A stretch of DNA of 64,000 bases from Sphingobacterium kitahiroshimense. Its GTDB lineage: Bacteria > Bacteroidota > Bacteroidia > Sphingobacteriales > Sphingobacteriaceae. Shown here one piece after another: positions 23,876 to 32,477 of this stretch; within the stretch, counting starts at the first letter, position 1, and every line of letters begins with the position of its first letter. The position numbers and the translations under genes are program-made. The stretch lies in assembly GCF_025961315.1 (NCBI RefSeq), contig NZ_JAOQNK010000001.1:5580001-5644000 (forward strand), in the 5' to 3' direction. Below the pieces are notes generated by a model that had not been told where the DNA came from, ran no database searches, and saw only the letters and a list, made by a program, of their open reading frames with translations.

Positions 23876-26380
23876 CTATTGATTTGCTTTGTCACGCCTT
23901 TGCATTGCGATATGCTTAATGGCGAGTTCTACGTTACCGTCCAATTCGGAAGCTAATTGCATTACCTCCATTTTTTCGGTTTCTTCTGTCGTGTATGCGA
24001 GGTATTCCTCCAAACTAACTTCGGTGGCATAGACTGCCGAGTTCGTACCACCTAAGCCAATCCAAACCTCTTTGTACAGTCGGCTTGCATCGTTGTTCAT
24101 ATTGATTGAAAGTACCTGACCTTTTTCCTTATCTGTAAGCCCCAACATTGCCTGTATGTCATCGAATTTATTCATATACTTACGCTGGTCTAAGAGGATT
24201 TTACAGTCGGAATTGTTGATGATACTTTCTTTTACAATGGGCGACTGGATAATATCATCTACCTCTTGCGTAACGACAATCGCCTCTCCGAAGAATTTGC
24301 GGACGGTTTTAAATAAATATTTTATATATTCCGCCATTCCTTCTTTGGCAATCGCTTTCCACGCTTCTTCAATCAGGATGAGTTTTCGGATACCTTTCAG
24401 CCTCCGCATCTTGTTGATAAAAACTTCCATAATGATGATTGTGACTATGGGAAAGAGGATTTTGTGGTCTTTAATCGCATCAATTTCAAACACGATAAAG
24501 CGTTTGGAAAGCAGGTCTAACTGCTTATCGGAGTTCAACAGATAATCGTACTCTCCGCCTTTATAGTAGGGTTCGAGAACGTTTAAAAAATTTGCTATGT
24601 CAAAGTCTTTTTCCCTTACCTGTTTTTCTTCGAGTACCTTGCGGTAATCGCCTTTGACATACTCGTAGAAACCGTTAAATGATGGGTAAACATCGTCCGT
24701 TTTGATACGTTCGATATAGCCGCTTACGGCATTGGAAAGAGCAACCTCTTCAGAACGGGTTGGCGGTTCATCATCACGTTTCCAGAGTGTCAGTATCAAA
24801 GTCTTGACACTTTCCCGCTTCTCAATGTCGAACACGCCATCATCGGTATAGAAAGGGTTAAAGGCAATGGGATTGTCTTCGGTGTATGTAAAATACACGC
24901 CGTCTTCGCCTTTGGTCTTTCCTTTGATGAGTTCGCATAAGCCCTGATAACTATTCCCTGTATCCACCAACAGGACGTGAGCACCCTGTTCGTAGTATTG
25001 CCTTACCATATGATTTGTGAAGAACGATTTTCCCGAACCCGATGGCCCCAAAATGAATTTGTTGCGGTTCGTGATAATGCCACGCTTCATAGGCAGGTCG
25101 GAAATATCCAAATGGATAGGTTTTCCTGTAAGCCTGTCAGCCATCTTGATACCGAACGGCGAGGGCGAATTGTGATAGTTGGTTTCTTCTGTGAAGAAGC
25201 ACAAGGCAGGTTCGATAAAAGTGTAAAAACTTTCCTCACTCGGAAAATCGCCTGCATTGCCGGGCATTCCAGCCCAAAACAAAGTGGCTACGTCTGTAGT
25301 GTTGTGGCGAGGCTTACACTCCATCAATGCCAATGCACTACCGCAATCGTTCTTTAACTGTTTCAGCTCCGCAGGGTCTTCCGACCACGCCATAATGTTG
25401 AAGTGTGCCCTGATAGACGACAGACCGAAGCTGTGGGCTTCGTTCAGGTATTTTTCTATCCACTCTTTGTTGATTTGGTTTGCCCTGCTATACCTTGCCA
25501 AAGAGTGCATATTGCGGGCGGACTTTTCAAACTTTTGCAGGTTGTCTTCGCTGTTATCCAAAAACAAATATTGGTTGTAGATATGGTTACAGCTAAGGAG
25601 TAATCCCACGGGAGCAGCGAACGACAAACGGCAGTCGCTCCGGTCGGTGGATAGCTTTTCAAAACGGGTATCAGCCGATACCGTTCCGGGCAAATCGTCT
25701 GTATCGGACAAGGTGTGCAGGCTCAACCTTTTGTTTCCGATACGGACTTCTTCCGTTCCGAGTGCGATGTCCTGCATTGGTGTTCCAGATTCCCTTGATA
25801 ACGTGAGGTACTGTTCCAGTAATCCATGTGTATCTTCTGTTCCGATGATTTCATCTTCGGTCAGACGTTTCAGGGTTACAAAACCGCTATCGTTCACGAT
25901 ACGCTCAAACTGGGCGACCGCCTCCATAAAGCGGTGTATCGTTTCCTTGTTCCTGATTTCCTTTGGTATCAGCGTACCTTTACATAGCGATGAAAAATTA
26001 CTTTGCATCCGCATTCTTTCCTTAGTGGTCTTGGTCAGGAACAAGTAACAGTAGTGATTTAAGAACGGTCGCTCATTGAAATGGCGTTGATAGGATTTAG
26101 CCAAAAAACTTTGGTTATCCTCTGCCAAATCGGGCGCATAGCTTTCTTTGATGTACCAATCCTGTTTGTGAATGACCGTAAAATCAGGCAAGGTTTTGAT
26201 AGCCTTGTGCCAGGCGGAGTGAATAGCTTCGTATTCCGCAGAAGCTACCGTGAACAATTCCGGCAAGCGTACTTCAAAGCAGGCGGTAATGTCCGCATCT
26301 TTGGATAAGATGCAGTTGTTCTCCACTGCCAACAAAGGGAACTTGTTTTCCAGTGTGGTGGTCTTTGCTACATTTCTCAT
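23876..26380 (-). CDS. traG: TraG family conjugation ATPase (VirB4-like)
   Basis: An 834-residue cytoplasmic ATPase. The C-terminal RecA-like domain has Walker A in KFILGPSGSGKSFFTNH (about 440-456) and Walker B in KLILIEEAWKAI (about 662-673). The N-terminal half carries VirB4-type segments such as ESFYTFIEPALCFFTEETNYHNS. It powers assembly and substrate passage in the T4SS. Its start overlaps the TraF stop by 4 bp. Confidence 0.96.
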   Translation of the reverse strand: MRNVAKTTTLENKFPLLAVENNCILSKDADITACFEVRLPELFTVASAEYEAIHSAWHKAIKTLPDFTVIHKQDWYIKESYAPDLAEDNQSFLAKSYQRHFNERPFLNHYCYLFLTKTTKERMRMQSNFSSLCKGTLIPKEIRNKETIHRFMEAVAQFERIVNDSGFVTLKRLTEDEIIGTEDTHGLLEQYLTLSRESGTPMQDIALGTEEVRIGNKRLSLHTLSDTDDLPGTVSADTRFEKLSTDRSDCRLSFAAPVGLLLSCNHIYNQYLFLDNSEDNLQKFEKSARNMHSLARYSRANQINKEWIEKYLNEAHSFGLSSIRAHFNIMAWSEDPAELKQLKNDCGSALALMECKPRHNTTDVATLFWAGMPGNAGDFPSEESFYTFIEPALCFFTEETNYHNSPSPFGIKMADRLTGKPIHLDISDLPMKRGIITNRNKFILGPSGSGKSFFTNHMVRQYYEQGAHVLLVDTGNSYQGLCELIKGKTKGEDGVYFTYTEDNPIAFNPFYTDDGVFDIEKRESVKTLILTLWKRDDEPPTRSEEVALSNAVSGYIERIKTDDVYPSFNGFYEYVKGDYRKVLEEKQVREKDFDIANFLNVLEPYYKGGEYDYLLNSDKQLDLLSKRFIVFEIDAIKDHKILFPIVTIIIMEVFINKMRRLKGIRKLILIEEAWKAIAKEGMAEYIKYLFKTVRKFFGEAIVVTQEVDDIIQSPIVKESIINNSDCKILLDQRKYMNKFDDIQAMLGLTDKEKGQVLSINMNNDASRLYKEVWIGLGGTNSAVYATEVSLEEYLAYTTEETEKMEVMQLASELDGNVELAIKHIAMQRRDKANQ

Positions 26381-26709
26381 ACGGCATTCTGTTTAGGTGT
26401 GAATTTTAAATAGCGGTGTACAGGCTTGCGGCAGATGATGTAGCGGGGATGCCTTTTATTGGCTCCAATTTTCATCAGCCCGTGTTCGCCGTACTTCCTG
26501 TTCAGCGAAAAGGTCTGCCATACAATGAGCGAAGCACCGCCTGCCCCAAGAAAAAGGCAGATGTAGGAATTAACCCCGGCCATGTAAAGTATCATGACCA
26601 GGATAAGGGTTCCGAGCAGTCCGCCTGCAAAAATGAACAGGTATTGTGCTTTCAGCCCTTTAAATTCCACCGTTCTCCCAATGCCTTTGTTGATGTTATA
26701 ATTACTCAT
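26377..26709 (-). CDS. traF: Conjugative transfer protein TraF (DUF4133)
   Basis: The proper start is the ATG at 26709 (MSNYNINKGIGRTVEFKGLK), not the frame opening at 26772, giving 110 residues with two membrane helices (about 24-41 and 45-62) and a basic tail. It matches DUF4133/TraF (VirB3-like slot) and is coupled to TraG by a 4-bp overlap. Confidence 0.92.
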   Translation of the reverse strand: MSNYNINKGIGRTVEFKGLKAQYLFIFAGGLLGTLILVMILYMAGVNSYICLFLGAGGASLIVWQTFSLNRKYGEHGLMKIGANKRHPRYIICRKPVHRYLKFTPKQNAV

Positions 26710-26720
26710 AAGGCAACGGA

Positions 26721-27026
26721 TTAAAGGAAGAATGAACGCAGGATGGTAGCTGCAACAATTAAGAAGATACACGCACCAAACCAGGATGCTGCAGTCTTCG
26801 ATGTGTCGGGGTCGCCCGAACTGAACTTGTTATAAACCTTAACGCCCCCTATCAAGCCCACGACCGCACCAATGGCGTAGATTAATTGGGTTGCGGGGTC
26901 GAAATAAGACGTTACCATTTGAGTAGCCTCGTTGATGCCAGCCGAACCGTTTCCCTGTGCGAACGCACCAATTCCTGACAGAATTGCCACGGCTGCCAGC
27001 AAAACTTTTTTTCTCTGTTTTTCCAT
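26721..27026 (-). CDS. traE: Conjugative transfer protein TraE (DUF4134)
   Basis: A 101-residue protein of the DUF4134/TraE family (VirB2-like slot): N-terminal signal, SAGINEATQMVTSYFDPATQLIY and two helices IGAVVGLIGGVKVY and ASWFGACIFLIVAATIL. It likely forms the pilus or channel subunit. It is the first gene of the traE-Q unit, with a 35-bp motif copy 80 bp upstream that probably marks its promoter, since traD is 12.6 kb away behind a hairpin. Confidence 0.93.
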   Translation of the reverse strand: MEKQRKKVLLAAVAILSGIGAFAQGNGSAGINEATQMVTSYFDPATQLIYAIGAVVGLIGGVKVYNKFSSGDPDTSKTAASWFGACIFLIVAATILRSFFL

Positions 27027-27105
27027 AATTGAAACACATTAATTTGTTATTGTTATCCCGCACCTTGCGGACTTTCGGGACAAAGGTGTTTCAGAAATCA
27101 GGGCG

Positions 27106-27140
27106 TTATAATAAAGTGGCAGTCAAAGGAATGATTTGGC
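27106..27140 (-). promoter_or_regulatory. ICE 35-bp tandem motif, copy B (before traE)
   Basis: The half-motif AGTCAAAGGAATGATTTGGC (27121-27140) matches 14 of 20 positions of the copy before traA; the outer half (27106-27120) is decayed but keeps GTGGC. It lies 80 bp upstream of traE. Between it and traE there is a -7-like CACCTTTG on the minus strand near 27080. Confidence 0.5.
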
Positions 27141-27222
27141 AGTGAGTGGCTGAATTGCTGGATCTTCTTCATGAAATAGGGAAGATAATTTTATTATTTG
27201 AAACTATCTACAAAGAAATATA

Positions 27223-27254
27223 TTTGTGTATTTAAATATTATCCTGTATATTTG
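27223..27254 (+). promoter_or_regulatory. Strong Bacteroidota promoter of the defence island
   Basis: TTTG at 27223-27226, a 20-bp spacer, then TATATTTG at 27247-27254 (exact TAnnTTTG). Transcription should start near 27258, 28 bp before the first gene at 27286. It is the only clear promoter seen for the 12-kb array. Confidence 0.75.
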
Positions 27255-27285
27255 CTTAAATTTGAAACGGAATACAAAATTGAAA

Positions 27286-27837
27286 ATGCAATTAAAAGAT
27301 ATATCCCATTTGCAATTTGGCTTTTATGACAAGCCAAAAGAAAAAGGTGCAGTTATCTATCTTCAGGCTAAAAATTTTAATGATTTTGGGCTGTTTGATG
27401 GTAATGGAGATGGATGGGTTGAAATAACAGAAAAGTCCAAAAGCCATCTTTTAGAAGAGGGAGATGTTTTATTTGTGGGGAAAGGGATGCGAAATTTTGC
27501 TTGGAAATACAGTGTTGATACAGGAAAAGCAATTGCTTCCTCTATCTTTTTTGTTATCAAGCCGAAGTCTGATCTTGTTGATTCAGACTATTTGGTTACG
27601 ATTTTTAATTCGACTAAGTATCAATCATTTTTTCAGTCCCTTGGTGCAGGTAGCTCTATTCCTTCTATTCGTAAAAATGAACTCGAAGCAGTAGAAATCC
27701 CTCTTCCTCCATTAGAAGTTCAAAAAAAGATAGCCAAGCTAAGTGATTTGCATCGAGCAGAATTAGCTTTGACAGGAAGGTTGATAGACGAAAAAAATAA
27801 ATTATTTCAAGCAGTAATAAATGATATTTTAAAATAA
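27286..27837 (+). CDS. Single-domain HsdS-like half specificity protein
   Basis: About 183 residues, starting at the ATG 27286 (MQLKDISHLQFG) because the promoter lies downstream of the longer frame's start at 27226. It contains one target-recognition domain and one conserved helix: GAGSSIPSIRKNELEAVEIPLPPLEVQKKIAKLSDLHRAEL. A full HsdS has two such units. A half-size S protein may dimerise or compete with the full HsdS encoded after hsdM. It ends 1 bp before hsdM. Confidence 0.85.
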   Translation: MQLKDISHLQFGFYDKPKEKGAVIYLQAKNFNDFGLFDGNGDGWVEITEKSKSHLLEEGDVLFVGKGMRNFAWKYSVDTGKAIASSIFFVIKPKSDLVDSDYLVTIFNSTKYQSFFQSLGAGSSIPSIRKNELEAVEIPLPPLEVQKKIAKLSDLHRAELALTGRLIDEKNKLFQAVINDILK

Positions 27838-27838
27838 A

Positions 27839-29365
27839 ATGGAAAAGAAGCTCACTCAAAAAGAGATTAACAATATAGTATGGAAAGCCTGTGATTCATT
27901 CAGAGGAGTGTTAAGTAGCGGACAGTATAAAGATTATGTGCTGACGATGCTTTTTGTAAAGTATGTTTCTGATGTATGGAAAGACAAGAAAGCATTTTAC
28001 ACCGAAAAGTACAAAGGTGATAATGTGCGTATAGAACGGGCTTTGGCAAATGAACGATTTAAGCTTCCTGAAAATGCAACTTTCGATTATTTATTTGAAA
28101 ATCGTAATGATGTACAATTAGGTGATTTAATCGACCGTGTTCTGGAACAAATTGAAGATTCCAACCGCTTGAAATTAGCAGGTGTTTTCAGAAATATTAC
28201 GTTCAATTCAGAATCAAATCTTGGGCAAACAAAAGACCGTAACAGAAGACTGAAAAATTTGCTTGTCGATTTTTCTGAAATGGATTTACAGCCTTCGCAT
28301 TTGGAAGGTAATGATGTGATCGGTGATTCTTATGAGTACCTGATTTCAATGTTTGCGGGTGATGAAGGAAAAAAATCAGGAGAATTTTATACCCCAAGTG
28401 AGGTTTCTACCCTATTAGCGAAGCTCCTTACTCCTGAAGCGGGTAATAGATTAAATGACCCAACCTGCGGTTCGGGCTCCTTATTGATTAAGCTATCCAA
28501 AGAAGTAGGATCCGGAAACTTTTCTTTATATGGACAGGAAGTAAACGGAAGCACTTGGGCTTTAGCTCGTATGAATATGTTTCTGCACGAGATTGATAAC
28601 GCTACCATTGAATGGGGAGACACCATAAATAACCCACGCCTTTTGGAAGGTGATCAATTAATGAAGTTTCATATTGTGGCTGCAAATCCACCTTTTTCAT
28701 TAGATAAATGGGGAGCGGAAAATGCGGTCGCTGATCAATACAATCGTTTCCATCGAGGTGTTCCTCCAAAAAGCAAAGGTGATTACGCCTTTATTAGTCA
28801 TATGATTGAAACCACTTATGAAGATATTGGTCGTGTTGGTGTGATTATGCCGCATGGTGTATTGTTTAGGGGAAGCAGCGAAGGTAAAATCCGTCAGCAG
28901 TTGATTGAAGAAAATTTATTAGAAGCTGTCATTGGTTTACCTGCCAACTTATTTTTCGGGACTGGTATTCCAGCTGTTATTCTGATTTTCAACAAAGCAA
29001 AGGAATCCAATAAAGATGTTTTGTTCATTGATGCGAGCAAAGGTTTTGAAACAGGTAAAAATCAAAACAAACTGAGAGATATAGATATAAAACACATTGT
29101 TGAAACATACAAAGCTTTTAAAATCAGTGTTCCTCTTGCTACTGATAAAGGTAGTGTAATTGAAGACAAATATGCTTATCGAGCGCCCTTGAGCGAAATT
29201 AAAGAGAACGATTTTAATCTGAATATCCCTCGCTATGTGGATACGTTTGAAGAAGAGGAAGAGGTGGATATTAAAGCGGTACAATCAGAGATTAATACAC
29301 TAAAGCAACAGATTGATGATGTGGAAGCAGAAATGGCTAACTATTTAAAAGATCTGGGATACTAG
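27839..29365 (+). CDS. hsdM: Type I restriction-modification methyltransferase subunit M
   Basis: A 508-residue adenine methyltransferase: N-terminal HsdM helical domain (about 1-150), SAM motif I LNDPTCGSGSLLI (about 204-216) and catalytic NPPF in VAANPPFSLDKW (about 280-291), followed by the GVLFRGSSEGKIRQ block. It methylates the recognition site chosen by HsdS and is needed for restriction by HsdR. HsdS starts 1 bp later. Confidence 0.97.
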   Translation: MEKKLTQKEINNIVWKACDSFRGVLSSGQYKDYVLTMLFVKYVSDVWKDKKAFYTEKYKGDNVRIERALANERFKLPENATFDYLFENRNDVQLGDLIDRVLEQIEDSNRLKLAGVFRNITFNSESNLGQTKDRNRRLKNLLVDFSEMDLQPSHLEGNDVIGDSYEYLISMFAGDEGKKSGEFYTPSEVSTLLAKLLTPEAGNRLNDPTCGSGSLLIKLSKEVGSGNFSLYGQEVNGSTWALARMNMFLHEIDNATIEWGDTINNPRLLEGDQLMKFHIVAANPPFSLDKWGAENAVADQYNRFHRGVPPKSKGDYAFISHMIETTYEDIGRVGVIMPHGVLFRGSSEGKIRQQLIEENLLEAVIGLPANLFFGTGIPAVILIFNKAKESNKDVLFIDASKGFETGKNQNKLRDIDIKHIVETYKAFKISVPLATDKGSVIEDKYAYRAPLSEIKENDFNLNIPRYVDTFEEEEEVDIKAVQSEINTLKQQIDDVEAEMANYLKDLGY

Positions 29366-29366
29366 T

Positions 29367-30533
29367 ATGGATAAAAAGACTGGATATAAGAAAACACCAT
29401 TAGGAACAGTTCCCTCTAATTGGAATATCGTTGAAATACTTGAGGTTCTAGAATATGAACAGCCGAGCAAATATTTAACGAATAATATCAACAAGGTAAA
29501 CAACTTGAACAACATGCCTGTATTAACAGCTAATAAAGCTTTTGTTTTAGGTTATACCGAAGATCAGGATGGTATATATAACCCTGATAATCCTGTAATA
29601 ATTTTTGACGATTTTACTACTGCTAGCAGGTATATTGACTTTCGCTTTAAAATTAAATCTTCAGCCATAAAAATTTTAACAGCAAAGGCGGGTAACGACA
29701 CAAAGTTCTTATATGAGAGACTTCAGCTAGTAAAGATTAATACTGAAGATCATAAAAGACGGTGGATTTCAGAATTTCAAGAAATAGCTATAGCGTTGCC
29801 GCCAATTAACGAGCAAAATGAAATTGCAAAACTTTCATTTACTTGGGATAGGTCAATTAGATATAATGAGCAATTACTTGAAAATTTTATAAATCGCAGA
29901 CGTGCTCTTGTTTTAAAATTGACTTCTGACATCGGAATGAACGTAGTTTTAACACCGCTTGCAAAAGGAGTTATTAAAGTTAAAACAGGTTTTATTCCTG
30001 AGAAAGAAATTTTTTATCAAGAAATTGGTATAAGATCTCATGCTAAAGGCATTTTTCATAAAGAACCAGTAACAGGAAAAAGTTTAGGTAACAAATCCGT
30101 GTTTTGGATAGAACCCGATTGCTTTGTTGTAAATATTGTTTTTGCATGGGAGCAAGCAATAGCAAAGACAACGGAAGCAGAGAGAGGAATGATAGCTTCA
30201 CATCGTTTTCCTATGTACAAACCTAAAGAAGGGGTTTTAGATCTGGATTACCTGTTGTACTTTTTTAAATCAGCAAAAGGGAAAAACTTATTAGAGTTGG
30301 CTTCTCCCGGTGGTGCAGGGCGAAACAAGACGTTAGGGCAATCTGAATTCCTAAAACTCAAAATACCCGTACCTCCAATTGAGGAGCAGAAGGAAATTGT
30401 TCGGTTACTAAATACAGCAGATAAGGAAATCGAACTACAAAAGAAGAAAATAGAAGCGATTAAACAACAGAAAAAAGGTTTGATGCAACAATTATTAACC
30501 GGGAAAAAGAGATTGAAAATAAATACTATTTAA
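29367..30533 (+). CDS. hsdS: Type I restriction-modification specificity subunit S
   Basis: A 388-residue full-length HsdS: TRD1 (about 10-140), central conserved helices (PPINEQNEIAKLSFTWDRSI...), TRD2 (about 190-320) and a C-terminal helix with PIEEQKEIVRLLNTADKEI and KKGLMQQLLTGKKRL. It sets the bipartite DNA target, which cannot be read from sequence. It differs in both TRDs from the half-S gene upstream of hsdM. Confidence 0.95.
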   Translation: MDKKTGYKKTPLGTVPSNWNIVEILEVLEYEQPSKYLTNNINKVNNLNNMPVLTANKAFVLGYTEDQDGIYNPDNPVIIFDDFTTASRYIDFRFKIKSSAIKILTAKAGNDTKFLYERLQLVKINTEDHKRRWISEFQEIAIALPPINEQNEIAKLSFTWDRSIRYNEQLLENFINRRRALVLKLTSDIGMNVVLTPLAKGVIKVKTGFIPEKEIFYQEIGIRSHAKGIFHKEPVTGKSLGNKSVFWIEPDCFVVNIVFAWEQAIAKTTEAERGMIASHRFPMYKPKEGVLDLDYLLYFFKSAKGKNLLELASPGGAGRNKTLGQSEFLKLKIPVPPIEEQKEIVRLLNTADKEIELQKKKIEAIKQQKKGLMQQLLTGKKRLKINTI

Positions 30534-30536
30534 CGC

Positions 30537-31835
30537 ATGAATACATCTGAAACCTTTAAGGAGTTCCTCTCAAATATCAAAATAAGCGATGATAAGGCTG
30601 ATACAATTTCTTATCGCTATGGGCGTATTACAAAATCTTTGAACACAGAATTTCGCAACACAGATTCTAAAACTGCAAATAGCTTGCAAGTTGGTTCTTA
30701 TGGAAGGTATACGGGAATTAATGGGATTTCAGATTTAGACATGCTATATATTATGCCTGCATCAAAATGGGCAGATTATAACAAGTCCGGAGGACAAAGT
30801 AAATTATTACAAGATACTAAAACTGCAATTTCAAATACCTACTCTTCTTCTGATATTAAGGTGGATAGATGTGTAGTTACGGTAAATTTTACAGATTCCC
30901 ATATCGATGTACAGCCAGTTTTTGAATTAGACGATCAAGACTACAAATATCCAGATACTTATGCTGATGGCACTTGGAAAATTACAAAGCCAAGAAAGGA
31001 AATGGATGCCATGGTCGAGTTTGTAGCCAATAAAAATCGAAACCTTAGAAGACTCTGTAAGATGGCCAGATCATGGAAAAATAAGCATGGGGTTTGTATG
31101 GGTGGGCTTTTGATAGACACGCTTGCTTATAATTTTTTAAAATCAACTACTTGTTATGACGAAAAGAGTTTTGCATATTATGATGAAATGTGTAGAGATT
31201 TTTTCAAACATTTATATGACCAGCCCAAGGATCAAAATGAATATGGTGCTTTAGGAAGCAAGCAGCGAGTGAAAGTTAAAAAGTCTTTTAAGAGGAAGGC
31301 AAAGAAGGCGTATGATCTAGCTGAAGAAGCGATTGATGCTGCTTCTGATAAAACGAAACATAATAAATGGAGGGATATTTTTGGAAATGATTTCCCGAAA
31401 TATGTAAACGAAGAAAAAGAAGCCGCATCACTTAATTCCAGCTATAGAAACACCGAGGAATTTATTGAATCAAAATACCCTATTGATATTAGATACGATT
31501 TAAAAATAGATTGTGAAGTGAAGCAAAATGGTTATAGAGATGGTTTATTACGTGAATTTCTGTTAAAGAAAATTAGATTGATGCCGAATAAATCTTTAAG
31601 GTTTTATATTGAGAGAATAGATGTGCCTGCTCCTTATGTAATCAAATGGAAAGTTACTAACCGCGGAGAACAAGCAGTCAAGAGAAACTGCATTAGAGGA
31701 CAAATAATTGATTTAAACTCTAGTGAGAAGACTGAAACTACAAGTTTTAAAGGTAGTCATTTTGTAGAATGTTATATCATTAAAGATAATATAGTAGTTG
31801 CCAGAGATTTAATTGATGTACCTATTTCTGAATAG
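30537..31835 (+). CDS. CBASS CD-NTase (SMODS nucleotidyltransferase with AGS-C domain)
   Basis: A 432-residue nucleotidyltransferase. Catalytic elements are GSYGR (G53, S54) and DLD (D66, D68) in INGISDLDMLYIMP, and a third acid D124 in SHIDVQPVFE. The C-terminal 85 residues (SLRFYIERIDVPAPYVIKWKV... DLIDVPISE) look like the AGS-C sensor domain found in SMODS proteins. On phage infection such enzymes make cyclic oligonucleotides that trigger an effector. The SLATT gene 15 bp downstream is the obvious effector. It sits 3 bp after hsdS. Confidence 0.93.
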   Translation: MNTSETFKEFLSNIKISDDKADTISYRYGRITKSLNTEFRNTDSKTANSLQVGSYGRYTGINGISDLDMLYIMPASKWADYNKSGGQSKLLQDTKTAISNTYSSSDIKVDRCVVTVNFTDSHIDVQPVFELDDQDYKYPDTYADGTWKITKPRKEMDAMVEFVANKNRNLRRLCKMARSWKNKHGVCMGGLLIDTLAYNFLKSTTCYDEKSFAYYDEMCRDFFKHLYDQPKDQNEYGALGSKQRVKVKKSFKRKAKKAYDLAEEAIDAASDKTKHNKWRDIFGNDFPKYVNEEKEAASLNSSYRNTEEFIESKYPIDIRYDLKIDCEVKQNGYRDGLLREFLLKKIRLMPNKSLRFYIERIDVPAPYVIKWKVTNRGEQAVKRNCIRGQIIDLNSSEKTETTSFKGSHFVECYIIKDNIVVARDLIDVPISE

Positions 31836-31850
31836 TTTAAAAATATAGAT

Positions 31851-32405
31851 ATGAGTGAGCAAAAAAACTTATTAGAGTCTCAAATTCGAGAAATTTATGG
31901 AAGAGTTGTTTATACACACAAAACCCATGAAAAATGTGCCGATGTTCTTAAGGAAAGAAGTGATTGCTTAAAATTTGCTGAAATTTTCTTATCGGCAGCA
32001 ACTACTACCAGTATTTTAGTTGTAGTGCTCGGTGAAGGGAAAGCATTTCAATTTATCGCTGCACTTTGCTCAACAATATTACTTGGAATAACACTTTATT
32101 CCAAAGATTTCAATTTATTGGCGATAGCAGAAAAACATAAACAGGCAGCTTTAAATATTCTAGAAATAAGAGAAAAGCTACTTTCATTACTTGTCGATAT
32201 TAGGATTGGAAATAAAGCAATAGAACATCTTCAGCAGACCAGAGACGAATTGAACGAAGAACTTATCAATACATATCGAGGTGCTCCTAAAACAATTAAT
32301 AAGGCTTATCAAATTGCTTCCAAAGCACTTCAACAAAATGAGGAGTTTACATTTTCAGATGCAGAAATCGATAAGTTTTTACCAGAAAGCTTGAGAAAGA
32401 ATTAG
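31851..32405 (+). CDS. SLATT-domain membrane protein, CBASS effector
   Basis: A 184-residue protein: N-terminal helix, two closely spaced membrane helices (about 42-60 and 64-83) and a C-terminal long helical tail (IREKLLSLLVDIRIGNKAIEHL...), the layout of SLATT proteins that pair with SMODS nucleotidyltransferases. Predicted to form pores or depolarise the membrane when the cyclic nucleotide is made. A 72-bp gap separates it from the Argonaute gene. Confidence 0.88.
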   Translation: MSEQKNLLESQIREIYGRVVYTHKTHEKCADVLKERSDCLKFAEIFLSAATTTSILVVVLGEGKAFQFIAALCSTILLGITLYSKDFNLLAIAEKHKQAALNILEIREKLLSLLVDIRIGNKAIEHLQQTRDELNEELINTYRGAPKTINKAYQIASKALQQNEEFTFSDAEIDKFLPESLRKN

Positions 32406-32477
32406 AATTATAGTTTATCAATTGATTGAAATAGATCAGGCACATCAACCCTTAACCAATAAAACTTTAAAAAGAAT

